Assembly: GCF_024266585.1 (NCBI RefSeq) | Contig: NZ_CP100647.1 | Coordinates: 2,213,001 to 2,277,000, forward strand | Direction: 5' to 3' | Length of the DNA stretch: 64,000 nucleotides | From: Xanthomonas sacchari | GTDB lineage: Bacteria; Pseudomonadota; Gammaproteobacteria; Xanthomonadales; Xanthomonadaceae | Shown here: piece by piece, positions 28,221 through 35,675 of the stretch | Numbering within the stretch: position 1 is the first letter of the stretch | How the letters are laid out: each line of letters begins with the position of its first letter | The notes under the pieces: generated by a model | The model's database searches: none | What the model was told of the DNA's origin: nothing | What the model saw: only the letters and a program-made list of their open reading frames with translations | Position numbers and translations under genes: made by a program

Positions 28221-28445
28221 CCCCCTGTTGCATGTGCCGACGCCGCGCACCGCAGCCGCGTCCCGCCCGGCACCGCGGCGCGGCAGCTGCCTTCGTCCCG
28301 ATCATACCGATCCGTTCGCGCGATGCACGCGGTCCTGGGTGTTTCCACTCATACCCACTAGGGGCGATCCCGGATAGGCGCCGCCGCGCCGCCGGTTCAG
28401 TCTGCAGTCACCCACCCGTCATGGGCCACCAACCGGAGATTCCAG
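28215..28445. promoter_or_regulatory. Divergent promoter region between kinase operon and first subtilase
   Basis: The 231 bases separate the start of the minus-strand signalling operon from the start of the first subtilase. They hold the 41-bp element at 28339-28379. No convincing sigma-70 boxes are seen. The subtilase ribosome site is GGAG about eight bases before its ATG. Confidence 0.55.
28339..28379 (+). promoter_or_regulatory. Conserved upstream element, copy 1
   Basis: The element begins GTGTTTCCAC and ends in GCGATCCCGGATAGGC. It matches copy 2 at 30639-30679 in 30 of 41 ungapped positions and lies 66 bases before the subtilase ATG (70 in copy 2). Likely a shared promoter or operator; the binding protein is unknown. 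Confidence 0.6.
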
Positions 28446-29849
28446 ATGTCCATCCGTCGTCCCGCACTCGCCATCGGCATCTGCGCCGTCCTCGCCAGCG
28501 GCGTCTTCGCCGGCGGCAAGGCCGAAGCCGCCGCACACCTGGACAGCCTGCTGGAGTCCAAACTGGCCAACGCGCCGCTGACCGACGAGCTGCAGATCGT
28601 CATCACCTACAAGCAGTCCAAGCCGGTCTCGGCGGCGCAGCTGACGGTCCTGCACGACCTGGGCATCACCCGTGGCGTCAGCATGCAGACCCTGCCGATC
28701 GCCGGTGCGCTGGCCACGCCGGAAGAGATCCTGGCGCTGGCCGAGCGCGACGATGTCGCCTCGATCTACTACAACGCGCCGCTGCGCTATTTCAACCAGG
28801 AGGCCCGCGAGGCCACCGGCGTCAACCGCGCGCAAAGCCATCCGGGCGATTTCGGCCGCACCGTGCCGTTCACCGGCCGCGGCGTCGGCGTGCTGATCAA
28901 CGACTCGGGCATCGACGCTACCCATCGCGACCTCGCCTATGGCGACCGCGTGGTGCAGAACGTGCTGGCCAACACCAACCTCCACAATCTGGATTCCATG
29001 CTGCCGGTCACCTACCTGGAGGGCGTGCCGAACACCGACGCCGGCTCCGGCCACGGCACCCACTGCGCCGGCACGGTCGGCGGCAACGGCGCCCAGTCCG
29101 GCGGCACCTACCGCGGCGTGGCGACCGGCGCCAGCCTGGTCGGCTACGGTTCCAGCGGCGTGCTGCTGATCCTGGACGCGGTCGGCGGCCTGGATTACGC
29201 GGCCTCGCACCAGCACAGCTTCAAGGATCCGATCCGCGTCACCAGCAATTCCTGGGGCACGTCCGGCAAGTTCGACCCGGCGGACCCGGTCAACGTGGCG
29301 ACCTACGAACTGTACAAGCGCGGCATCGTCAGCGTGTTCGCCGCCGGCAACGACGGTCCCAAGGAAGACACCCACAATCCGTACGCGCAGGCGCCGTGGG
29401 TGATCTCGGTCGCCGCCGGCAACAAGGACGGCACCCTGGCCGACTTCTCCTCGCGTGGCAAGGCCGGCGAGCGCGACACCTTCACCACCGCCGACGGCAA
29501 GACCTGGACCCACATCAACGAGCCCAGCATCACCGCGCCGGGCGTGGACATCATCTCCACCCGTGCCTCCACCGGCCTGTTGCCGCCGCTGGCGGCGCAG
29601 AAGGATGCCAAGCTGATCGCGCCGACCCAGTTGCCGTTCTACACCACCATGAGCGGCACCTCGATGGCCACGCCGCACGTGGCCGGCGTGGTGGCGCTGC
29701 TGCTGGAGGCGAACCCGAACCTGACCCCGGACCAGGTCAAGGACCTGATCGAACGCACCGCGACCAAGATGCCTGGACGCGCCTCCTGGGAAGTCGGCGG
29801 CGGTTATCTCAACGCCTACTCGGCGCTGCTCGAGGCCAGCAAGAAGTAA
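28446..29849 (+). CDS. Secreted S8 family serine peptidase (subtilase), short form
   Basis: A 467-residue exported protease. A signal peptide (IRRPALAIGICAVLASGVFAGG) is followed by an inhibitor-I9-like propeptide (about 35-115) and the peptidase domain. The triad is complete: Asp153 in NDSGID, His203 in GHGTHCAG and Ser406 in SGTSMATPH, with oxyanion Asn302 in AAGNDG. The protein stops right after the catalytic domain (LLEASKK). It is a close paralogue of the next gene, which continues with a 360-residue extension. The gene diverges from the FHA/Ser-Thr kinase operon. Confidence 0.95.
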   Translation: MSIRRPALAIGICAVLASGVFAGGKAEAAAHLDSLLESKLANAPLTDELQIVITYKQSKPVSAAQLTVLHDLGITRGVSMQTLPIAGALATPEEILALAERDDVASIYYNAPLRYFNQEAREATGVNRAQSHPGDFGRTVPFTGRGVGVLINDSGIDATHRDLAYGDRVVQNVLANTNLHNLDSMLPVTYLEGVPNTDAGSGHGTHCAGTVGGNGAQSGGTYRGVATGASLVGYGSSGVLLILDAVGGLDYAASHQHSFKDPIRVTSNSWGTSGKFDPADPVNVATYELYKRGIVSVFAAGNDGPKEDTHNPYAQAPWVISVAAGNKDGTLADFSSRGKAGERDTFTTADGKTWTHINEPSITAPGVDIISTRASTGLLPPLAAQKDAKLIAPTQLPFYTTMSGTSMATPHVAGVVALLLEANPNLTPDQVKDLIERTATKMPGRASWEVGGGYLNAYSALLEASKK

Positions 29850-30638
29850 TCCGGGCCGGGCGGACGCCGACGTCCGCCCGCGCTACAGCGCAAACGCAAC
29901 CGCGCGTGATGCCTGCGCTTGCGCTGTAGTCGGTGCGCCGTCCTTGGCCGACGGCGTGCAGCTCCACCCGCATGACCGGCGTCGTCGACGCCCTCGCGGC
30001 TGCCTTCGATCACGCTGTCGGCATGGGGCAGCGCAATCGGCCGGTCGCCGCGGTCCCACCGTGCTGGGGCGTGCGGGGTTCCAGCGTTCCCGGAATGGCG
30101 TTCGGGAATCGGTGGGGCCCCGCACGTCCCGCATTCTCGTTTCCGCCGCGCCGCGCCGCGCCGCATGCCCCGGACCGGCCGGTCGCCGCCGGATCCGGTC
30201 TTTCTCGCATGTCGATCACCGCTGCCCGGAACGCGCGCTGTTCCGGTACCGTTCGCGGTATTCGCTGGATCACGCGCCGTGACCCTGCCGCAGGCAGCCG
30301 AGCGCCACCGCTCGCGTGCAAGGGCAGGCACGCCGTCGTTCATGTCATGGCCGCTTGCACCTGCGCAACGGGATGGACGAACAGCGTCCGCTCTCGCCAA
30401 CGCTGTCGCGTCGCCGAAGCCAACGTTGTCATCGGCGCGTCGTAGCGTGGCGACACGGCGTCGTGGCCACGTGCCATGCCGCGCGTGGACCGACGCAGCG
30501 TGCGCCGGCGTCTCCTGGCGTGCGCTGGCGGACCTGCGCCAGGGGGCAGTCTCGACCATGCGGGGTGCCTGAGATGCCGTTGCGTGCCGCCGGTGTTCGG
30601 TGGCCGCGTCGTCTTGATGGTCGGGCACGCCCGACTGA
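29850..30638 (+). other. Intergenic region between the two subtilases
   Basis: About 790 bases without a supported gene; the reading frames seen here are short on both coding signals and homology. A perfect 9-bp hairpin GGGCGGACG/CGTCCGCCC (29858-29879, loop CCGA, no T-run) is probably the terminator of the first subtilase. A second inverted repeat pairs 29883-29898 with 29914-29929 (15 of 16 bases). The rest may be a decayed duplication remnant. Confidence 0.5.
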
Positions 30639-30679
30639 GTGTTTCCACCCGGTCGTGCTGGGTGCGATGCCGGATTGGC
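30639..30679 (+). promoter_or_regulatory. Conserved upstream element, copy 2
   Basis: Begins GTGTTTCCAC and ends GCGATGCCGGATTGGC; same spacing to the following start codon as copy 1 within four bases. Surrounding sequence between this copy and the gene is not similar to that of copy 1, so the conservation is local. Confidence 0.6.
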
Positions 30680-30749
30680 CGCGTATCGGGATGGCCGGCA
30701 CGCTTCGGCCACCGCCCGTTACGGGCCTCGACGATCCGGGGATTTTGCA

Positions 30750-33227
30750 ATGTCCATTCGCCGTCCCATTCTTGCCATCGGCATCTGCGCCGTGCTTGCC
30801 GGCGCTACATTCGCCGGCGACGCCCTGGCCGCCGCCCATCTGGACCAGTTGCTGGAGGCCAAGCTCGCCGGCGCGCCGGCCAGCGACGAACTGCAGATCG
30901 TGATCACCTACGACCAGTCCGGGCCGGTCTCCGCCTCGCAGCTCACCGCGCTGCACGCGCTGGGCATCACCCGCGGGATCACCATGCGCACGCTGCCGAT
31001 CGCCGGCGCGCTGGCCACGCCGGCGGAGATCCGCGCGCTGGCGCAACGCGACGACGTCGCCTCGATCTACTACAACGCGCCGCTGCGCTACTTCAACAAG
31101 GAAGCGCGCGAGCTGACCGGCGTGGACCGCGCGCAGGGCAATCCCGGCGATTTCGGCCGCGCGCTGCCGTACAGCGGCCGCGGCGTCGGGGTGATGATCA
31201 ACGACTCGGGCATCGATGCCACCCATCGCGATCTGGCCTACGGCACCCGCGTCGTGCAGAACGTGCTGGGCACCACCAACCTGGCCAACGTCGATGCGAT
31301 GCTGCCGATCACCTATGTGGAGGGCGTGCCCAATACCGACCTCGGCTCCGGCCATGGCACGCATTGCGCCGGCACGGTCGGCGGCACCGGCGCCCAGTCC
31401 AACGGCGACTACCGCGGCGTGGCGACCGGCGCCAGCCTGGTCGGCTACGGATCCGGCGCGGTGCTGCTGATCCTGGACGCGGTCGGCGGCCTGGACTACG
31501 CGGCCACGCATCAGTTCAGCTTCAAGGATCCGATCCGCGTCACCAGCAACTCTTGGGGCTCGTCCGGCAAGTTCGATCCGCAGAACCCGGTCAACGTCGC
31601 CACCTACGCGTTGTACAAGCGCGGCATCGTCAGCGTGTTCGCCGCCGGCAACGACGGCCCCGACGAGGACACCCACAACCCGTACGCGCAGGCGCCGTGG
31701 GTGATTTCGGTGGCCGCCGGCGAGAAGGACGGCACGCTGGCCGACTTCTCCTCGCGCGGCAAGCGCGGCGAGAGCGGCAGCTTCACCATGGCCGACGGCA
31801 AGACCTGGACCTATCTGAACGAGCCGACGATCACCGCGCCCGGCGTGGACATCGTCTCCACCCGCGATTCCACCGGCGCGCTGCCGCCGCTGGCCGCGGA
31901 GAAGGACAGCAAGCTGATCGCGCCGGCCCAGCTGCCCTTCTACACCACGATGAGCGGCACCTCGATGGCCACGCCGCACGTGGCCGGCATCGTCGCGCTG
32001 CTGCTGGAGGCCAATCCGGACCTGACCCCGGACCAGGTCAAGGACCTGCTCGAACGCACCGCCACCAACATCCCCGGCCGCACCTACTGGGAGGCCGGCG
32101 CCGGTTACGTGAACGCCTATGCCGCGCTGCTGGAAGCCAGCAAGCAGCGCAGCGGCTTCGGCAAGACGGTCAATGCGCTGCATCCGTTCAACAGCAACGC
32201 GCTGGTGCTGCCCGGTGGCAGCCAGCCGTTCGAGGTGCAATTCTCGCCGGTGGGCACGCCGCAGACCCAGGCGTTCACCGTCGGCAAGGACGTCGCCTGG
32301 GTCAGCGCCAAGGCCACCATCGACGCCAACACCCAGGCGCTGGTGCTGACCGATCCGGACGGCGTCAGCCACGGCTCGCCGATCGCGCTGCCGCTGCTGG
32401 GCAGCACGGTCAGCGTCGGGGCGCCGGGCAAGCCGGGCACCTGGACCATCAGCGTGCGCGGCATCGGATCGATCGGCGGCGTGCAGGTGGCGCCCAAGGG
32501 CAGCAACGGCGTGGCGGCCCCGGGCACGGTGCGCGGCACCCTGAGCTTCCTGCTGAGCGGCGGCTACACCGGTCTCAACGACGTGGCCAGCGGCGATCGC
32601 GATCGCGGCGCGGTCGAGTACGCGGTCGCCAACCGCCTGATGGACGGCTATGCCGATGGCCTGTTCCGCCCGCAGAATCCGCTCAAGCGCTCGGAGTTGG
32701 CGCGCTATCTGGTGATGGGCGCCGGCGTGCGCCAGGCATTGCCGGCCACGCCCAGCTTCAGCGGGCTCGGCCGCAACGATCCGGCCTATCCGTTCGCCGA
32801 GGCCGCGGTGGGCAAGGGCGGGGTGCTGCGCGACCTGCAGCAGAACCAGGCGGCGGTGATGGGGCTGGTCGCAGGCGATTTCCGTCCCAACGATACCGTC
32901 AGCAAGCTGCAGCTGGCGTACTCGCTGGTGCAGGCGCTGGGTCTGCAGACGCAGGCGCTGGCCTTCGACGGCACGCTGTCGGTCAGCTACAACAACCAGC
33001 GCCTGCCGATCGAGGACGTGGCGGCGATCCCGAGCAATCTGCGCGGTTACGTGCAGCTGGCGCTGGATGCCGGCATCCTCAACGCGCGCTTCGCGGTGAC
33101 CCAGGGGCCGCAGGACCTGTCGCCGACCCTGCATGCGTACTTCGATCCCGGCAGCGCGGTGTCGCGCAGCGGCTATGCGGTGATCGCCGGGCGCTTCCTC
33201 GGGGTCAATCGGCAGGCCAAGGACTGA
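30750..33227 (+). CDS. Secreted S8 serine peptidase with C-terminal SLH-like modules
   Basis: An 825-residue exported subtilase. Residues 1-465 mirror the upstream paralogue (signal peptide, propeptide, Asp152, His202, Asn301, Ser405). Residues 470-595 are a beta-rich spacer (VGTPQTQAF, GTWTISVRGIG), and the C-terminal part reads as S-layer-homology modules: NDVASGDRDRGAVEYAVANR followed by LMDGYADGLFRPQNPLKRSE (about 610-660), FRPNDTVSKLQLAYSLVQAL (about 700-732) and IEDVAAIP to the C-terminus. The ATG was chosen for the signal peptide; an upstream in-frame ATG adds 37 unlikely residues. SLH modules normally anchor proteins to cell-wall polymers. Confidence 0.93.
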   Translation: MSIRRPILAIGICAVLAGATFAGDALAAAHLDQLLEAKLAGAPASDELQIVITYDQSGPVSASQLTALHALGITRGITMRTLPIAGALATPAEIRALAQRDDVASIYYNAPLRYFNKEARELTGVDRAQGNPGDFGRALPYSGRGVGVMINDSGIDATHRDLAYGTRVVQNVLGTTNLANVDAMLPITYVEGVPNTDLGSGHGTHCAGTVGGTGAQSNGDYRGVATGASLVGYGSGAVLLILDAVGGLDYAATHQFSFKDPIRVTSNSWGSSGKFDPQNPVNVATYALYKRGIVSVFAAGNDGPDEDTHNPYAQAPWVISVAAGEKDGTLADFSSRGKRGESGSFTMADGKTWTYLNEPTITAPGVDIVSTRDSTGALPPLAAEKDSKLIAPAQLPFYTTMSGTSMATPHVAGIVALLLEANPDLTPDQVKDLLERTATNIPGRTYWEAGAGYVNAYAALLEASKQRSGFGKTVNALHPFNSNALVLPGGSQPFEVQFSPVGTPQTQAFTVGKDVAWVSAKATIDANTQALVLTDPDGVSHGSPIALPLLGSTVSVGAPGKPGTWTISVRGIGSIGGVQVAPKGSNGVAAPGTVRGTLSFLLSGGYTGLNDVASGDRDRGAVEYAVANRLMDGYADGLFRPQNPLKRSELARYLVMGAGVRQALPATPSFSGLGRNDPAYPFAEAAVGKGGVLRDLQQNQAAVMGLVAGDFRPNDTVSKLQLAYSLVQALGLQTQALAFDGTLSVSYNNQRLPIEDVAAIPSNLRGYVQLALDAGILNARFAVTQGPQDLSPTLHAYFDPGSAVSRSGYAVIAGRFLGVNRQAKD

Positions 33228-33367
33228 GGGCCACGGTCAACGCAACGACGCCATGCGCGCAGGTGCAACGCCTGCGCCATGGACCGGTGCCGCACTGCAG
33301 GCGCTCGGCACCGGCATCCTAGTAACACGCTGTTTCTAAGGCTTCGCGGGTTCCGTCGTTGCGACCC
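33228..33367 (+). other. Short intergenic stretch before the REP element
   Basis: 140 bases with no gene, promoter or strong hairpin that I can support. Confidence 0.4.
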
Positions 33368-33425
33368 GTAGGAGCGGCTTCAGCCGCGACGGTTTACCGG
33401 GGCGCCCGTCGCGGCCGAAGCCGCT
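33368..33425 (+). repeat. REP-like palindrome, left part, split by IS110
   Basis: The left arm (33368-33392) begins GTAGGAGCGGCTTCAGCC. The right arm (33406-33425) ends GCCGAAGCCGCT, and its last five bases CCTAC are found beyond the insertion sequence at 34574-34578. Joining the two sides restores a nearly perfect inverted repeat of the kind spread through Xanthomonas intergenic DNA. The split falls exactly at a CT dinucleotide. Confidence 0.85.
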
Positions 33426-33449
33426 TGTGTCAAATGAGGGTCTATCGTT

Positions 33450-33610
33450 ATAGGTGAGAGCGGAGTGCGGCAGGCCGTTTAGCCGCAGTGCCAGCAAGCA
33501 CGAGTAGGAGTCAGCGCCGCCGCACCCCGTATCTCCTGCCTCATCAGCCCGAACAGTTGCCCGAGTCGCGAGCTCGAACTCCACAAGCATGGGCATCGGC
33601 AGGAGTGCTC
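33450..33610 (+). ncRNA. Predicted bridge RNA of the IS110 element
   Basis: Two stem-loops are visible. The first has stem GTGCGGC (33465-33471) with GCCGCAC (33519-33525) and carries AGCCGC (33481-33486), equal to the left target, and GTAGGAG (33504-33510), complementary to core plus right target CTCCTAC. The second has stem CTCCTGCC (33533-33540) with GGCAGGAG (33598-33605) and carries ACAGTTG (33553-33559), equal to the right IS end, and CACAAG (33582-33587), complementary to core plus left IS end CTTGTG. This is the layout of target- and donor-binding loops in IS621-type bridge RNAs. Exact ends are not known. Confidence 0.8.
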
Positions 33611-33640
33611 TCGTTCCTGAGTCTACTGCGGAGAACGTCT

Positions 33641-34564
33641 ATGCGGCGCTATGTCGGGATCGATGTATCCAAGGCCGAACTGGTCATTCATGTCCTGCCG
33701 GACGAGCAGGCCTGGACCCAACCCAATACGCCACAGGGGCAGCGTGCGCTGGCCCAACGCCTGGCGGCGCTGGGCTGCGAGCGGATCGTGCTGGAAGCCA
33801 GTGGCGGCTACGAACATGCCGTGCTGCAGGTACTCCGAGAGGCGGACCTGCCGGCAGTGCGGATGGCCGCCGATCGTCCGCGCAAGCTAGCCCAAGCCTT
33901 GGGCCTGCAGGCCAAGACCGACGCCCTGGACGCGCGCCTGCTGGCCATCGCCGCCCAGCACATCCCGGCCACGCCCACGACCGTGGTGCCCGAGCATCTT
34001 CAGTCCCTGCGCGAACTGCTGGACCTACGCGCCACCCTGGTGGGCCAGCGCGATGCCCATCGGCGGCGCCTGGAGCACATCACCAGCGCCAAGGTGCAAC
34101 GCCGCTGCCGAGAGGTGGTCGCCCTGCTGAACCAGCAGATCCAGACATTGACGCAGGAGATCGAGCAGCAGGGCAAGACCTGCTCGAGCTTGCCCAAGGT
34201 GCCTGGGCTCGGCACGATCCTGCGCGCGGTCCTGGCCGCGCGGTTGCCAGAGCTGGGCACGCTGCCGCCACGCAAGCTCGCCGCCCTGGTCGGGCTGGCC
34301 CCGTTCAATCACGACAGCGGCTGCTGGAAAGGCCAACGTCGCATCAAAGGCGGCCGTGCCGACGTGCGAGGCGTGCTGTACATGGCCACCTGGGCCAGCA
34401 TCCGCGCCAAATCCCCCTTGGCCAACACCTACGCGCGCTTGCGCGCGGCCGGCAAGCCGGCCAAGGTCGCCATCGTCGCCTGCATGCACAAGTTCCTGCG
34501 CTGGCTCAATGCCATCGCGCGCGATCAGGCACCGTACGCCCCTCCGGTTATCGCTGGGGCATGA
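33641..34564 (+). CDS. IS110-family DEDD transposase (bridge-RNA recombinase)
   Basis: A 307-residue recombinase that should act with the bridge RNA from its own 5' flank. The N-terminal RuvC-like domain has Asp8 (YVGIDVSK), Glu52 (VLEASGG) and Asp94/Asp97 (KTDALDA). The C-terminal Tnp_20 domain has VPGLGTILRAVLAARLPELG and GLAPFNHDSGCWKGQ with the candidate catalytic Ser, followed by IKGGRADVRGVLYMATW. The ATG was chosen at the conserved MRRYVGID start with GGAG upstream; a longer frame back to 33488 overlaps the guide RNA and is rejected. The gene appears intact. Confidence 0.93.
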   Translation: MRRYVGIDVSKAELVIHVLPDEQAWTQPNTPQGQRALAQRLAALGCERIVLEASGGYEHAVLQVLREADLPAVRMAADRPRKLAQALGLQAKTDALDARLLAIAAQHIPATPTTVVPEHLQSLRELLDLRATLVGQRDAHRRRLEHITSAKVQRRCREVVALLNQQIQTLTQEIEQQGKTCSSLPKVPGLGTILRAVLAARLPELGTLPPRKLAALVGLAPFNHDSGCWKGQRRIKGGRADVRGVLYMATWASIRAKSPLANTYARLRAAGKPAKVAIVACMHKFLRWLNAIARDQAPYAPPVIAGA

Positions 34565-34571
34565 CAGTTGA

Positions 34572-34578
34572 CTCCTAC
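34572..34578 (+). repeat. REP-like palindrome, right remnant beyond IS110
   Basis: CT core plus CCTAC, the missing tail of the palindrome that begins at 33368. Confidence 0.75.
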
Positions 34579-34610
34579 GGGACGCGTCCTGGCGATAGTA
34601 GCGGTGCCCT

Positions 34611-34636
34611 GAAGCCGCGCTTGCACACGCGGCTTC
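34611..34636 (-). terminator. Hairpin after the aaeA-like gene
   Basis: Perfect 9-bp stem GAAGCCGCG/CGCGGCTTC with an 8-base loop, about 33 bases beyond the stop of the minus-strand efflux operon. There is no T-run, so it may act as a transcript-end stabiliser and not as a true terminator. Confidence 0.45.
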
Positions 34637-34668
34637 CCTGATCATGGGAAGCCCACATGGGCGCCGCA

Positions 34669-35667
34669 TCAGTCCTGCCGCGGATGCACGCTGACCGTGG
34701 CGGTCATGCCGGCAGCGAGCAGGGTGCCCTGCGGCACGCTGGCCGGGTCGATGCGGATGCGCACCGGCACGCGCTGCGCCAGGCGGATCCAGTTGAAGGT
34801 GGGGCTGACGTCGGCCAGCAGCGAGCTGCCGGTGGGGTTGTCGCTGTCGGCGATGCCGCGGGCGATGCCCTCGACCTGGCCGTGCAGCATCACGCCACCG
34901 CTCATCAGGCGGATGTCGGCGCGGTCGCCGACATGGACGCGCGGCAGCTTGGTCTCCTCGAAGTAGCCGTAGATCCACATCGCGTCGTCGCGTACCAGCG
35001 CCAGGCGGGCGCCGCCGGCCTGGGCGTAGTCGCCCACGCGTACGTCCAGATTGGTGATGTAGCCGTCGGCGGTGGCGCGGACCTGGGTGCGCTGCAGATC
35101 CAGCTCGGCCAGGTCGAGCGCGGCCTGCGCCTGCTCCACGGTGGCCACCGCCTGCGCCTGCGCCGCGGTGGCTTGCCCGCGCAGTGCAGCGCTGCGGTGC
35201 ACGTCGGCCTGGGCCGAACGCGCGGTGGCTTCGGCGTCCGAGCGCGCTTCGGCCGAGATCACCGCCGCGGCGCGCGCGCGCCGCTCGGCCTGGGCGCGCC
35301 GCATCTGGAACTCGGCTTCGCTGGCCGCCTGGGTGGCCGCCGCCGCCGACAGACTGGCGCCGGCCGCGCGTGCCTGCGCCTGCGCGACCGCGAGGTTGGC
35401 GCGGGCCTTCTCCAGGGCCAGTTCGTAGCGCTTGCGGTCCACGCTGAACAACAGGTCGCCGCGCTTGACGTGCTGGTTGTCGCGCACCGCCACCGCATCG
35501 ACCAGGCCGGAGACGTCCGGCGCGATCCGCACCACTTCCGCGCGAACGCGGCCGTCGCGGGTCCAGGGCGAGAGCATGTAATGGCGCCACAGCGCATGCG
35601 CCAGCAGGGCGGCGACCAGCACCACGATGGCGGTCAGGGCGAAACGGATCAGGGCAGGGGTCTTCAT
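34669..35667 (-). CDS. HlyD-family efflux adaptor (AaeA/EmrA-like)
   Basis: Periplasmic membrane-fusion subunit of an aromatic-acid or drug efflux pump. The 332 residues have one N-terminal membrane helix (LIRFALTAIVVLVAALLAHAL), a biotinyl-lipoyl-like half-motif (VRIAPDVSGLVDAVAVRDNQ), a long Ala/Gln-rich coiled-coil hairpin (about 80-190) and the second half-motif TQVRATADGYITNLDVRVGD. Last gene of the marR-aaeB-aaeX-aaeA-like operon. No outer-membrane TolC-type gene is nearby. Confidence 0.9.
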   Translation of the reverse strand: MKTPALIRFALTAIVVLVAALLAHALWRHYMLSPWTRDGRVRAEVVRIAPDVSGLVDAVAVRDNQHVKRGDLLFSVDRKRYELALEKARANLAVAQAQARAAGASLSAAAATQAASEAEFQMRRAQAERRARAAAVISAEARSDAEATARSAQADVHRSAALRGQATAAQAQAVATVEQAQAALDLAELDLQRTQVRATADGYITNLDVRVGDYAQAGGARLALVRDDAMWIYGYFEETKLPRVHVGDRADIRLMSGGVMLHGQVEGIARGIADSDNPTGSSLLADVSPTFNWIRLAQRVPVRIRIDPASVPQGTLLAAGMTATVSVHPRQD

Positions 35668-35675
35668 GGCAGGAC

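Larger units (their letters stand above)
33426..34571 (+). mobile_element. IS110-family insertion sequence with CT core
   Basis: The element is bounded by CT dinucleotides on both sides (33424-33425 and 34572-34573), has no terminal inverted repeats and no long target duplication, and carries one DEDD transposase gene with a 215-base non-coding left end. These are the features of IS110 elements. Boundaries were set by rejoining the split REP palindrome, so they are better supported than usual. The left end encodes the guide RNA described separately. Confidence 0.88.

Noticed and set aside
29850..30749. Several overlapping frames between the subtilases, including an N-terminal extension of the second one
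   Set aside because: Low-complexity Arg/Ala/Pro translations; the signal peptide at 30750 fixes the real start.
33488..33640. N-terminal extension of the IS110 transposase
   Set aside because: It would overlap the bridge-RNA loops, and the family start is MRRYVGID at 33641.
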